Below, one piece after another: positions 1 through 9,503 of a stretch of 64,000 nucleotides of DNA. Under the pieces are notes generated by a model. The model was given only the letters and a program-made list of their open reading frames with translations. It made no database searches and had not been told where the DNA came from. Origin of the DNA: Polaromonas sp. (GTDB lineage: Bacteria > Pseudomonadota > Gammaproteobacteria > Burkholderiales > Burkholderiaceae_C); assembly GCF_029945925.1 (NCBI RefSeq), contig NZ_JAQSDN010000043.1:125511-189510 (forward strand), given 5' to 3'. Both the position numbers and the translations under genes were made by a program. Position 1 is the first letter of the stretch; the number at the start of each line of letters is the position of its first letter.

Positions 1-26
1 CACACACTCAGGACATTCATGTCAGC

Positions 27-1046
27 TTATTTCTCGCCTGCAGTCTGGAGCCGTTCAGCGATCGCTGATGCCATGATGCGATAACCGGACGGACTGAGAT
101 GAGTATCGTTGGGAAGATAAAGATCAATGGTATTGGCTACATTTTTCTGAAACAGGTTTCGCAGATCGACCGAATCGACCCCGGCGGCTGCGATGGACGA
201 AAAAATGTCAGGGTATTCGGCCGTGGCCGCCGCACGAAGCATATAAGAGCGGTAAACAGTTGACTTGTCTGGCACCACAACAATAACCAGGCGCAATTTC
301 CCCAGTCGGTTCTGGATATTTTTCAGGTTTTCAACAGCGGCAGCGATGTCCTGCTGAGTCCAGGTTTTTTTGCTGTCGTCCTCCGCGTAATACAAGAGCC
401 TGTTTGCCTGGATATTCGAAAACAGGTTGGCATTTGAAAGAGGGACATTGATCGCCTCACCGGAATTGATGCTTCCCGCCTGCCAGCGTATGCGCAGGGC
501 GTTTCCAGCCGTCTGGACAAGATAAAACGCGTCAAGCGTTACTCCAGGGATCAGGCTGGTTGACCGTGTTTTATCAGGTGCGGCGCTCGCCAGGGGTGTG
601 CTGGATGCACACCTCCTGTCGCTTCTGAAAACTGGAACGAAGCTGCGTTCAGCTACCTCAATGATGATGGTCCGTACGTCCGAAGCAGTCTGCGCAACAA
701 CCCAGTTCAACCAGTTGTCGATACACCCCACATCCTTGAACTCAAATGACAGTGTTTCCAATTTGCTTGATTCGAAAAGGTACGACTGCCAGATATTCGG
801 ATGCGAAAAGGAGTCCCCCAGCACAAGGATCTGCTGATGAGTGAGCAAAGGGCCGTTTGCCTGTATCACTGGAGATGACTGCAAGAGGGTTGGACCAAAA
901 TCACGCTCGGGCCATTTGCCAATACGGGTAAGGTCACCCGAAAGCGGTTTAAAAAACAGTGATAAACCGATGGCAGCCAGCAACAGCACAAGCGCCGTTC
1001 CGGAAAACCACGCGACATAAACCACAAAATTGCGATCAGGTTTCAT
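27..1046 (-). CDS. SGNH-hydrolase-like membrane-anchored protein, likely O-acetylation partner of MBOAT
   Basis: An N-terminal hydrophobic segment (about residues 8-30 of the chosen form) suggests a membrane-anchored periplasmic protein. An SGNH/GDSL-type signature follows: a GDSFS block near residue 75 and a C-terminal NDTHLSPSGY block that supplies the Asp-His pair. This matches the AlgJ/AlgX-like partners that work with AlgI-type MBOAT proteins to O-acetylate exported polysaccharide. A longer in-frame ORF reaches 1160, but the ATG at 1046 overlaps the stop of the upstream MBOAT gene by ATGA and starts just before the membrane segment, so I chose it. The pairing with the MBOAT gene is the strongest functional evidence; acetyl as the transferred group is inferred. 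Confidence 0.72.
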   Translation of the reverse strand: MKPDRNFVVYVAWFSGTALVLLLAAIGLSLFFKPLSGDLTRIGKWPERDFGPTLLQSSPVIQANGPLLTHQQILVLGDSFSHPNIWQSYLFESSKLETLSFEFKDVGCIDNWLNWVVAQTASDVRTIIIEVAERSFVPVFRSDRRCASSTPLASAAPDKTRSTSLIPGVTLDAFYLVQTAGNALRIRWQAGSINSGEAINVPLSNANLFSNIQANRLLYYAEDDSKKTWTQQDIAAAVENLKNIQNRLGKLRLVIVVVPDKSTVYRSYMLRAAATAEYPDIFSSIAAAGVDSVDLRNLFQKNVANTIDLYLPNDTHLSPSGYRIMASAIAERLQTAGEK

Positions 1047-2620
1047 CAAAACTGGTAGTAAAGAAATGGGCTTACCTTGTCGAGCTTGCTTACTGCCAGA
1101 TAAAACAGGCACCCAAGCAAAATTCCAACCCAGGGTTTGGGTTGCCAGGCAAGCGTCCACTTGCCCAAACCAGCCTTGGCTCGACCTTGCCCGTCATAGT
1201 TGAACAGCTCCTGGCAGTTGGGCGCCAGCCAGACAATGAACATACCCGCCAGCAGCAACCTGGCAAATGGACCAATACCGCCCATGGCACCCATGGCGGG
1301 AATATTGATAAAAACGCCGTCAAAACTCACTCCGGACGGTAGAAATCGGCCGAGGGCTCCAATACTTTCGACAACCGCGCCCACTTTGGACGGCAGGGAA
1401 ATCCCGCCATAGCCAAAGCACCCCTTCAGCAGCAGGACGGCCGCGTTGAAAGAATCTGCCCGAAAAAAAATCCAGGCGACTACCACACATACAAATGTCA
1501 ATGCCGCCGCGACGAAACGGTAACTTTTCCCCTGAATGCCTTGGACAGGGAGCCATTTTCCAAAAATACTGCGCCAAGCATGATTAATAACCAGATATAC
1601 CCCGTGCAACGCTCCCCATATAACGAAGGTCCAGTTTGCCCCGTGCCACAATCCCCCCAGCACCATGGTGACCACGAGATTGACATGGCGCCAGGTGGCG
1701 CCTTTACGGTTTCCCCCAAGAGGAATGTAGAGGTAATCACGGAGGAATTGCGAAAGTGTCATGTGCCAGCGCCGCCAGAATTCAATGATGCTGGACGCTT
1801 TGTAGGGTGAGTTGAAGTTGATGGGCAGCTTGATTCCAAACAGCAATGAGACTCCGATAGCCATGTCGCAATAGCCAGAAAAATCAAAGTACAGCTGCAG
1901 GGTAAAAGCCAGCGCGCCTGTCCATGCCTCAATGAAATCAGGCTGAATTCCCCGCTCCGCGGCGGAAAATACAGGGCCTGTGTATTCGGCAAAACTGTCC
2001 GCAAGAAGCACTTTCTTGACCAGACCTATTGTAAAAATACTCAACCCAACAGCGACATTGTCCAGCCGTATTCGATAAGTCTCGCTGCGGGCGAACTGGG
2101 GCATCATTTGCCCGTGATGAAGTACCGGACCAGCGATCAAGTGCGGGAAGTAGGTGACGAACAACAGGTAGTGATTGAAGTTGTATTCACGAGCGATGCC
2201 TCTGTGAACATCAACCAGATAGGCTATCTGGGTAAATGTGAAGAACGAGATTCCAAGAGGCAGGACGATGCTGACAAAAGAGATCGAATCACCACTGATG
2301 GCATTGATATTGCCAATGAAAAAGTTCGCATATTTGTAAAATCCCAACAACGCCAGGTTCACGACAACGGCAAGAACCAGGAATGACTTGGCTCGCGTGC
2401 GCGTCAGTGCGTGGCCAACCAAGTAGCCCATGCTGTAGTTAAAAACAATGGAAAACAGCAGCAACCAGATATATTTGGGTGACCACCAGCCATAAAAAAA
2501 CAGCGAAGCCAGCGAGAGCCACAGCGCACTGATGTTGTGCCCAAAACGCGCAAGAAAGAAAAAACCTGCAAATACAACCGGCAAAAATAGGAACAAGAAT
2601 TCGTAGGAGTTGAAAAGCAC
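1046..2620 (-). CDS. MBOAT family O-acyltransferase (AlgI-like)
   Basis: This 524-residue polytopic membrane protein has the hallmarks of membrane-bound O-acyltransferases. It begins with the family-typical LFNSYEFLFLFLP start. It carries the FWRRWHMTLSQFLRDYLYIP block near residues 285-305, and the catalytic-type His lies in the GGLWHGANW motif near residue 330. AlgI-type proteins move an acyl group, usually acetyl, across the inner membrane for attachment to exported polysaccharide. The start is GTG. The next gene downstream is an SGNH-type protein coupled through an ATGA overlap, the usual two-gene arrangement for periplasmic O-acetylation. Confidence 0.9.
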   Translation of the reverse strand: MLFNSYEFLFLFLPVVFAGFFFLARFGHNISALWLSLASLFFYGWWSPKYIWLLLFSIVFNYSMGYLVGHALTRTRAKSFLVLAVVVNLALLGFYKYANFFIGNINAISGDSISFVSIVLPLGISFFTFTQIAYLVDVHRGIAREYNFNHYLLFVTYFPHLIAGPVLHHGQMMPQFARSETYRIRLDNVAVGLSIFTIGLVKKVLLADSFAEYTGPVFSAAERGIQPDFIEAWTGALAFTLQLYFDFSGYCDMAIGVSLLFGIKLPINFNSPYKASSIIEFWRRWHMTLSQFLRDYLYIPLGGNRKGATWRHVNLVVTMVLGGLWHGANWTFVIWGALHGVYLVINHAWRSIFGKWLPVQGIQGKSYRFVAAALTFVCVVVAWIFFRADSFNAAVLLLKGCFGYGGISLPSKVGAVVESIGALGRFLPSGVSFDGVFINIPAMGAMGGIGPFARLLLAGMFIVWLAPNCQELFNYDGQGRAKAGLGKWTLAWQPKPWVGILLGCLFYLAVSKLDKVSPFLYYQF

Positions 2621-2624
2621 GCGA

Positions 2625-3749
2625 CTACCCTACAACCCGTTTGAGTGCCTCGAGGTACTGGAGACCCCATTTGGTATCCGGCTCAAGATAGTTCCCTTCA
2701 GCCCATTCATTCCAGGATTTCAGAAAAACAATTCTGTGCTCTTCTTCGCGGCCAGCGACAGCCTGGACAGCATCCCGTAAATGTTGCTCAAAAAGTTGAG
2801 GGGTTGAATTTGCCAGGACCAGCCCCTTGCGCCCTTTTCTGGGCGTGTTGTCCCAGTTAGGGAAAACGCAGGGATAAGCCTCACAGTCGAGTTGATTGAG
2901 GTCTGGCACCAAGTGCTTGATGGCTTCACGATATTCGACCACACGGGGTCCGCCCAACGGCAGTCTTCGGCGAATGCCCCAGGCGATTCTTGAAACTTCA
3001 TTGACGACCGCATTTGAGGTGTTGGTTACAGCCAGCGTGGACATTGTCACGGCATCCAGTCCCAGTTCCGTGGCGCTCTCAAAATCCAGCATGTTGATCC
3101 CGACGATATGCAGACCAGGGAGGCCTGCTTTTAACGCCAGTCCACGCCAGAAGTCAAATCGCCTTTTGGCCTCCGGCACATCGGTAGGCTTGAAAATGAC
3201 AAGCATGGGTTTGCCATCAACCCTGATGTAACGATGATCTGCGAACGCCTTCAGCAGGTACTCGAAATGCGCCCTATCATCCTCTTCCCCAGGATAGGTC
3301 TGATCGATCAACAACCGGTGAGGCTCATCCTTCCAGATACCGCTCCATGAGTGATTGGCCCAACCCAGGCAGAACGGAAAATCTGGCTGGCCTGAGTGCA
3401 GGACTTCATTGAAAGGCCGCTCCAGCATGCGGCGACCTCCAAACCAATAGTGCCAATAACAAAAGCCCTCAACACCGAAACTCGCGGCCATCTCTGCCTG
3501 CGCAACTCTGGTTTCCGGCAGTCTTAAATCATAAAATCCCAGATCTGCGGGGACGCGGGGCTGCTCATGCCCTTTGAACAAGGCCTTTGCGCTGGCAACA
3601 TTGGTCCACTCGGTAAACCCCTTACCCCACCACAAATCGTTTTCGGGAGTCGGATGGAACTGAGGCAAATAAAAGGCAATAATGCGGGCCGTTTTTTCCG
3701 GACCAGAACAATGCGGCAAATCACCTTGACCCGGGGCGGCGTTATGCAA
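2625..3749 (-). CDS. WbsX-like glycosyltransferase / GH99-like protein
   Basis: The protein (374 residues) begins its domain with IIAFYLPQFHPTPEND and continues with WWGKGFTEWTNV, a GFCYWHYWF block and a C-terminal KSWNEWAEGNYLEPD block. These are typical of the WbsX family, annotated in O-antigen clusters as glycosyltransferases and structurally related to GH99 enzymes. The start codon is TTG, overlapping the upstream methyltransferase gene by 8 bases, and a strong GAGGTGG ribosome site sits just before it. The actual reaction of WbsX proteins is poorly established, so transfer of a sugar to the repeat unit is inferred from family and context. Confidence 0.82.
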   Translation of the reverse strand: MHNAAPGQGDLPHCSGPEKTARIIAFYLPQFHPTPENDLWWGKGFTEWTNVASAKALFKGHEQPRVPADLGFYDLRLPETRVAQAEMAASFGVEGFCYWHYWFGGRRMLERPFNEVLHSGQPDFPFCLGWANHSWSGIWKDEPHRLLIDQTYPGEEDDRAHFEYLLKAFADHRYIRVDGKPMLVIFKPTDVPEAKRRFDFWRGLALKAGLPGLHIVGINMLDFESATELGLDAVTMSTLAVTNTSNAVVNEVSRIAWGIRRRLPLGGPRVVEYREAIKHLVPDLNQLDCEAYPCVFPNWDNTPRKGRKGLVLANSTPQLFEQHLRDAVQAVAGREEEHRIVFLKSWNEWAEGNYLEPDTKWGLQYLEALKRVVG

Positions 3750-4983
3750 TTTTTACCACCTCAACTTCAGGTAACGGGAACACCAAGTTCATACCTGAAA
3801 ATTTCTTGTTGCTGACAAAAAAACTTCTGAAGTGCCAAGGCAACACCATGACGTAGTCGGGGGTTTTGGCGAGCAACTCGGCCTCGGGAATAATGGGTAT
3901 CCAGGTTCCGGGCGTAAAACAGCCGAATTTTTCAGAATTGACCTCCCCTACAAACGGGATCTCATTTTCAGTCAAATTACAGTACTGCAGAAGGACATTT
4001 CCCTTGGTGGACGCACCCAAAGCAGCGACCGTTTTGCCTTCAGCTCGGGCCACTTGGAGAAACGCAAGCAAATCACGTCTGGTACGAGCCGCACGATCAG
4101 CAAAGGCATGAAAAGGCGCAAGCGTGTCAAGCCCCCTTGAACGCTCAGTGTCGAGAATTTTCTGGACCGCCGGCACCGGGACTTCGTCTCCTGAACCTTT
4201 TGCCACGGTGATCGAGAAACTGCCCCCGTTTACATCATTGAACTCAACATCCAGAATCCTGAATCCAACCCGATCAGCCATCCACTTGATCTGGCTCAAC
4301 GCGTAAAACTCCAGATGTTCATGGCACACCGTGTCATAGGAGTTGGTGTCCAGCATTGTCGGCATGTAGCTCTGCTCAAATACCCAGATCCCGTCATCGG
4401 CCAGAACTTCATGAACTTCCTGCATAAAAGCCATCGGGGCTTCCAGGTCGTAAAACATCGAGAATGAAGTAACGACCTTGGCCTTTTTCCCTGGAAAGCG
4501 TTCTTTGACCAGGGCGGCCGAGAAAAAGTCGGGGATCAAATCAATATGTTTTGGGTAATAGGCGTGGAATTTGATGCCCGTTGGATCGATCCCTGCAAGC
4601 ACAAGCCCCTCGGATGGATAAGCCTTCAATGTAGTGCTGTCGTTGCTCCCAATATCCAGAACCAGGTCACCGGCACGCAGGTCGACTTGCCCAAGGATTC
4701 TTTTGACCTTGCCATGCAAGTGCGCCACCATGCTGGCGTTGAGGCCTGAGCGGTATCCATAATTCTCGCCGTACATTTCGGCAAGATCGTAGGAGTGCTC
4801 CATCTGCAATAGACCACAAGTCTCGGAGCCGCCCACGCATTTCACCAGCCGCAGTGGGCCGATTGTCACGTTTGCATTTTTTTTTCGGGGAAACACTCCT
4901 GTGAGCATTTGCTCGCCCAAATCCAGTACGCATTCGAGTTGCGTATTGCCACAGATCCTGCACTTACTGACCTTTTTGTACAT
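3742..4983 (-). CDS. Sugar C-methyltransferase with N-terminal zinc-binding domain
   Basis: Three parts are visible in 413 residues. An N-terminal zinc-binding region carries CRICG near residue 8 and further cysteines around residues 49-56. A SAM-binding fold follows with LVLDIGSNDSTTL near residue 105. The C-terminal domain has the ALGASTKGN motif near residue 320. A CHEHLEFY block near residue 205 is also characteristic. This is the layout of NovU/TylCIII-type enzymes that C-methylate 4-keto-6-deoxy sugar nucleotides. The next gene upstream encodes a GDP-mannose-dehydratase-type enzyme that could supply such a keto sugar. An ATG start with AGGA upstream supports the boundary. The exact sugar and carbon are not determinable here. 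Confidence 0.85.
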   Translation of the reverse strand: MYKKVSKCRICGNTQLECVLDLGEQMLTGVFPRKKNANVTIGPLRLVKCVGGSETCGLLQMEHSYDLAEMYGENYGYRSGLNASMVAHLHGKVKRILGQVDLRAGDLVLDIGSNDSTTLKAYPSEGLVLAGIDPTGIKFHAYYPKHIDLIPDFFSAALVKERFPGKKAKVVTSFSMFYDLEAPMAFMQEVHEVLADDGIWVFEQSYMPTMLDTNSYDTVCHEHLEFYALSQIKWMADRVGFRILDVEFNDVNGGSFSITVAKGSGDEVPVPAVQKILDTERSRGLDTLAPFHAFADRAARTRRDLLAFLQVARAEGKTVAALGASTKGNVLLQYCNLTENEIPFVGEVNSEKFGCFTPGTWIPIIPEAELLAKTPDYVMVLPWHFRSFFVSNKKFSGMNLVFPLPEVEVVKIA

Positions 4984-5004
4984 TGTTAATGTCCTGTTAA
5001 ATAT

Positions 5005-5970
5005 TCATGTTTTTGCATCGAGCAATTGCAGATCAGCATCGACCATCATGCTTACAAGCGTCCTGAATCCAATCTCGGGACTCCAGCCCAGCTCACGCTT
5101 GGCCTTCGCGGCTGACCCCACGAGCAAGGCCGGTTCATTCGGGCGATAAGAATCCTCACCTTCCCGCACGTAGTCCCGATAGTCGAGTCCGAGATGTGCA
5201 AACGCATACTCACATAGTTCCCGCACTGAATGACTTTCGCCTGTGCACACAACATAGTCATCCGGGCGAGATTGTTGCAACATCAACCACATTGCGCGGA
5301 CATAATCTCCGGCAAATCCCCAGTCGCGCCGCGCATCCAGGTTGCCGAGACTCAATTGCGTTCCAAGCCCTAATTTTATTCTCGCGGCTTCGTATGTAAT
5401 CTTCCTGGTGACAAACGACAGACCTCGACGGGGACTTTCGTGGTTGAACAAAATGGCTGAAGCTGCGAACATATCGTAGCGCTGGCGATAAATGCGAATC
5501 GAGGCATCCGCAAAAACCTTTGCAGCGCCGTAAGGGCTTCGAGGATTCGTACGTGTGCATTCCGTTTGAGGGCTTTCAACAGCCTCGCCAAAAATTTCAC
5601 GGCTTGAAGCTTGGCATAACCGGATTTCAGTATCTACTTCCCGTATGGCCTCAAGGATGCGCAACACAGCCAATCCGTTGACGTCACCAATTCCCACAGG
5701 GTCGTCATACATGCCGGAGCCTGACGAATAGGCTGCAAGATTGTAAATCTCTGAAGGTTTGACACGTTCGATCACCTCCTTCATTTCAGCCTGGCTAGAC
5801 ATGTTCCACTTCACCAACTCGACTCTTTGCGCCAGCTCTACCGGAAGCTTTGCACGAGCAACGCCTACATCCCGCACCGCCCCAATCACACGGTACGCTT
5901 TCCCGAGCAACAGCTCGGCCAAATAACAGCCGTCCTGCCCCGTTATTCCGGTAATCAGTGCAACTTTCAT
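5005..5970 (-). CDS. GDP-mannose 4,6-dehydratase-type NAD-dependent sugar dehydratase
   Basis: An extended SDR of 321 residues with the nucleotide motif GITGQDGCYLAELL at the N-terminus. The catalytic region reads RSPYGAAK (Tyr-x3-Lys), followed by NHESPRRG and FVTRKI, which are diagnostic of the GDP-mannose 4,6-dehydratase branch. It is shorter and more divergent than the second GMD in this window (9504-10589), so it may act on another GDP sugar or be a reductase/epimerase of the same family. It directly abuts the preceding glycosyltransferase gene (TGA then ATG) and lies upstream of a C-methyltransferase that would use a 4-keto product. Confidence 0.78.
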   Translation of the reverse strand: MKVALITGITGQDGCYLAELLLGKAYRVIGAVRDVGVARAKLPVELAQRVELVKWNMSSQAEMKEVIERVKPSEIYNLAAYSSGSGMYDDPVGIGDVNGLAVLRILEAIREVDTEIRLCQASSREIFGEAVESPQTECTRTNPRSPYGAAKVFADASIRIYRQRYDMFAASAILFNHESPRRGLSFVTRKITYEAARIKLGLGTQLSLGNLDARRDWGFAGDYVRAMWLMLQQSRPDDYVVCTGESHSVRELCEYAFAHLGLDYRDYVREGEDSYRPNEPALLVGSAAKAKRELGWSPEIGFRTLVSMMVDADLQLLDAKT

Positions 5971-7035
5971 TCAGGACAAGGGCTTCACGCCAAAAGCCTT
6001 AGCCAGCCTGAAGCTGGCTGCTGTCGCGTGCCGGCTGTGGAGCAGGTCGTATAAAGCCATTCCGGAGGTTTTGGCCCTCAGGGAAAAATATAAAACCATG
6101 ATGAAGTTGGCTGCAGAAGCAGGAAACCGGCTTATCAGCCAGGCAGTCCGACTTTCCAGACCGCGCCTGCTCTCTGGCCAGAACTTGCGAAATTCATTGA
6201 TGGAATAAGAACCCATAGCTCTCTGGTGAAACAATGCCTTGACACTGCGCCATGGTTGCTTGCGGCAAACCGCGCGCTTGGCATCGTCCGAATACTCAGG
6301 AAATGACCATATGAGTTGAGGCCACTTGAACATCCAGATTTCAAACCCGCGCGGGGTCCACATCGCGTTGCCGTAGCGAATTTCGATCAATGGATCGCTG
6401 ATGACAAGAACGTCGTCAATGGAGGGCTTTTGAAATATGACGCCTACATGAATGAAGAGAGATCCATAGTAGGCAGGTCGCTCCCTGGTCATCCATTTTT
6501 CTCTTTTGATGACGACACAGCCAATAAACGAAAGGTATGAACCAACCTCTCTGAGAAATTCATCCTTTCGGGAACCGGAATAACAAACATCCTCCAAGAA
6601 ATCAAGACGCCGCTTTTCCATGACCACCGAAAGATCAGCGCTCCTTACCTCCGCATTCACCACGATCAGATCGGGACTGGCCTTCATCGCGGTCAAAACC
6701 CGTTGAATAGCACCGGGCTTCAGCAGGTCATCATCCGTCATCAGCCAGCAGTATTTCCCTGTGGCGTAGGCGACAGCCTTGTCGTAATCGGCGTCCACGC
6801 CCGAATTGGTCAACTCACGACGATAAACAATTTGCGGATAGCGTGCGCAATATTGCGCCATCACCTCGGCCGTATTGTCCGGCGAGGCGCCATCAACGAT
6901 GACAAGCTGAACACCGTCTTCGATCTGATCCACGATCGAGTCGAGGGTTTTTCCAATGAAGCGAGCTCTATTCAATGTCGCTATGCATATGGACAACTCA
7001 AACATGGTAGACGGTAATGGCCGAGAATCAATCAT
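5971..7035 (-). CDS. Family 2 glycosyltransferase (abequosyltransferase-like)
   Basis: A GT-A fold family 2 transferase. The sequence FELSICIATLNRARFIG is a classic GT2 N-terminus and resembles deoxysugar transferases such as abequosyltransferase. An acidic metal-binding block MTDDDLLKPG lies near residue 100. Two starts are possible: ATG at 7035, used here, or an internal ATG at 7005 that begins right at the conserved domain. Neither has a clear ribosome site. The stop abuts the start of the downstream dehydratase gene. It probably adds a 6-deoxyhexose made by neighbouring enzymes, but donor and acceptor are unknown. Confidence 0.82.
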   Translation of the reverse strand: MIDSRPLPSTMFELSICIATLNRARFIGKTLDSIVDQIEDGVQLVIVDGASPDNTAEVMAQYCARYPQIVYRRELTNSGVDADYDKAVAYATGKYCWLMTDDDLLKPGAIQRVLTAMKASPDLIVVNAEVRSADLSVVMEKRRLDFLEDVCYSGSRKDEFLREVGSYLSFIGCVVIKREKWMTRERPAYYGSLFIHVGVIFQKPSIDDVLVISDPLIEIRYGNAMWTPRGFEIWMFKWPQLIWSFPEYSDDAKRAVCRKQPWRSVKALFHQRAMGSYSINEFRKFWPESRRGLESRTAWLISRFPASAANFIMVLYFSLRAKTSGMALYDLLHSRHATAASFRLAKAFGVKPLS

Positions 7036-7120
7036 TTACAACACAGCAGAAATTGAACGTACGACTGAAATGTCAATTAAGTACTTCAGTTTACCTTTTT
7101 AGATTACAGACAATATCTTA

Positions 7121-7969
7121 TTAAATCACTACGAATTTCTGGTCCGCAATTAATTCAAACTGCTCAGCGCTTGATTTTCTGAATTTCTTGAATTGCGATT
7201 TATTTTCCGCAAACTTCAATCCCTCTACTCCATCCAGGAAACTTTCATCAAAACAATCTGGGTCTACAAAAAATCCGTTTACGCCATTTCGATCAACCGT
7301 AATAAACTGATAGCCGTAGGATTTGAAAAAATTCGTCCAGCCAGAAATGGAGACGCCGTAGTAGAGATGGCTGGGGTGGGCCTTTGTGAACACAAAGTCG
7401 GACTGATATTCGACCGTTGTGCTCCGCTCGGGACCATAAACAGAATTGTATTCAACTACAAATATTTTCGGCCTGAAGCCATTATCGAAAATGGCTTTTG
7501 CAATATAATAGTCATTGCCATCAATATCGAGCGAGAACACATCCGGGTCATGGTGAAATGCCAGCGCTTTAATGTCACGCACACTTTCTACGGTAACAAA
7601 CATGTCGCGAATCTCCGCGCCAATGCTATAGCCAATAACCGTTCTTTTGGCCCGCTCCACCAAATGGGCGCTGCCTTCAATCAGTAGCCCACTGTATTTT
7701 TCGGCGACCAGCAGCCACCCGGTGTTGTTTTCAATGCCGTCAGCAGCACCGATCTCGATAAAGTAGCGATTGCTGCGGAGCAATTGCTTGCGCAATACAT
7801 CAAGAATTCCGTCTTCGCCGTTCTGGCTGAAACCTGAGAACTCCCAACTCCCGGGCTTGCTCAAGTCTATATTTCGCGCGCCCATCATTGCGGCGCCTTT
7901 ACTCAATGCAATAGCTATACGCTGCCTGTCTCGCATGTCAAGCAGATAATTAGTGGCTTTTCTGATCAT
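7121..7969 (-). CDS. FkbM-like SAM-dependent methyltransferase-fold protein
   Basis: This 282-residue protein has a FSQNGEDGIL block near residue 50, then a Rossmann-like FIEIGAADGIENNTGWL motif near residues 70-86 with an acidic residue that could bind SAM. A DIDGNDYYIAKAI block near residue 150 resembles the KMDVDG segment of FkbM methyltransferases. Such proteins are common in polysaccharide loci and probably O-methylate sugars. Base composition in this gene and the neighbouring flippase is visibly AT-richer than in flanking genes, suggesting separate acquisition. Substrate and activity are inferred from fold motifs only. Confidence 0.6.
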   Translation of the reverse strand: MIRKATNYLLDMRDRQRIAIALSKGAAMMGARNIDLSKPGSWEFSGFSQNGEDGILDVLRKQLLRSNRYFIEIGAADGIENNTGWLLVAEKYSGLLIEGSAHLVERAKRTVIGYSIGAEIRDMFVTVESVRDIKALAFHHDPDVFSLDIDGNDYYIAKAIFDNGFRPKIFVVEYNSVYGPERSTTVEYQSDFVFTKAHPSHLYYGVSISGWTNFFKSYGYQFITVDRNGVNGFFVDPDCFDESFLDGVEGLKFAENKSQFKKFRKSSAEQFELIADQKFVVI

Positions 7970-7994
7970 ACTTTTTTCGTTATAAAAATCAAAT

Positions 7995-9503
7995 TCAGAC
8001 GCTGGATTTTACCCAGCCAAATTTACTCAACACAATGAGTCGCAATTTTGAAGATAAAGCGGTAGCCACCATGGCGGCTGTGAATGCTAAAAATATTCCA
8101 AAAATCAGTTTTCCGTAAACAGAATGCACCATCGCCTGAGACCATAGCCCGCCCAGTAAACCAACAATTGCGGTCACGATAAAAGGGATGCCCACATCTT
8201 GAAAGAACCAGGCAAAAGCGATCCCCTTAAGCAAATGACGATGCGTCAGCCACGTACCAATTATCAAGTACACCACGTGCAAAGCCAGCCATGCCATGGC
8301 TGCTCCCTGTGCCCCCCGTGTCAAGGTTAACAGAACAATCAAGGGCACCAGCAAAATGATCAAGATCAGCGTGATGAAAATGGGCAGACGCGTTTCTCCA
8401 TATGCCAATTGCAGCGCATAAGGCATATACATGATGCCATGCAAAGCTGATCCGACCACCAGCAGCTTTACAAGAGGCGCAACGCTCTCTGCGATTCCCA
8501 CGTTGCCCGTCCATGCGGTTAGAAGCTCTTCAGCGAAAAGTACCAGAAACATTGCAAGGGGAAAAAGCACGATCGCCAAGACTCGGGTACTTAAACGGTA
8601 GGCCTCTTCAAGTTGAAGAGTATTGCCGCTTGCCACCATTGCCGAAAACCGCGGATAGATGACGTTGAAAAATGGTGTGACCACCGCATACAAGCCGCTC
8701 ACAACTACGGTTGCGAGCATATATTTCCCAAACTCTTCCAGTCCTAGCAACTTACTCAGAATGACCTTGTCCAACTGGGACAATATGATTCCAGATAACG
8801 CGATCAAGCTCATTCCGGCCGAAAAACGCCAAACCTTTTTTAGTGCGCTCCAATCAAATCTCTGAAACTGTTCAACACCCATGACCTGCCATGCTGCCAT
8901 ACGCATAATTCCTGCGTAGACAAGACCTACTACCGCCTGCCAGATAAAGAACGCTTCAATAGTTGGAGATATAAATTCGAGTATGCCTATCGCGCCCAAA
9001 CTTCCAAGGGTCACCATTACAATATTGATACTGCTCGATACTGCCAGGCGTTGTGCTCCCAATAGAGCTCCTTGGTATAGTCCAACTGGCCAACGAGCAG
9101 CGACAACAACTCCCATCAAAACTACAGCATGGGAAACAGTATCCGGCGATAATTTATTTAACTGCAACCAATATTGCGAGATGAATGGCGCAAAAATGAA
9201 AACTGCTACGGCGATTGCAACCGCCATTGCCCAATAGATAACTGCGAGGGTATGTAGGAGACTTCTGGCCTCGCGCATGTTACCGGACGCCGTACAGCGT
9301 GCAACCTCGCGGTTGATCGTTGGCGCCATGCCCATATCCAGCAACTGAAACAACGCCTGAGTCGTGACAAAAAACCCGATCAACCCATAAGACTCAATAC
9401 CCAAGTATTTAAGATACAGTGGTACAACCGCCAGACTGAGAATTGCCGACCACCCCGAGTTGGCCAGCCCCACGAGCAAATTGCGTTCCAATCTCACGTG
9501 CAC
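7995..9503 (-). CDS. wzx: Wzx-type polysaccharide/O-unit flippase
   Basis: A 502-residue protein with about 12-14 hydrophobic segments along its length and an N-terminal NLLVGLANSGWSAIL region typical of MATE-superfamily oligosaccharide translocases. It would flip the lipid-linked repeat unit across the inner membrane. The start is GTG, immediately after the stop of the GMD gene. The gene is AT-richer than neighbours, as is common for wzx. No Wzy polymerase is found nearby. A second, unrelated ABC-type flippase occurs at 47924-49738. Confidence 0.85.
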   Translation of the reverse strand: MHVRLERNLLVGLANSGWSAILSLAVVPLYLKYLGIESYGLIGFFVTTQALFQLLDMGMAPTINREVARCTASGNMREARSLLHTLAVIYWAMAVAIAVAVFIFAPFISQYWLQLNKLSPDTVSHAVVLMGVVVAARWPVGLYQGALLGAQRLAVSSSINIVMVTLGSLGAIGILEFISPTIEAFFIWQAVVGLVYAGIMRMAAWQVMGVEQFQRFDWSALKKVWRFSAGMSLIALSGIILSQLDKVILSKLLGLEEFGKYMLATVVVSGLYAVVTPFFNVIYPRFSAMVASGNTLQLEEAYRLSTRVLAIVLFPLAMFLVLFAEELLTAWTGNVGIAESVAPLVKLLVVGSALHGIMYMPYALQLAYGETRLPIFITLILIILLVPLIVLLTLTRGAQGAAMAWLALHVVYLIIGTWLTHRHLLKGIAFAWFFQDVGIPFIVTAIVGLLGGLWSQAMVHSVYGKLIFGIFLAFTAAMVATALSSKLRLIVLSKFGWVKSSV

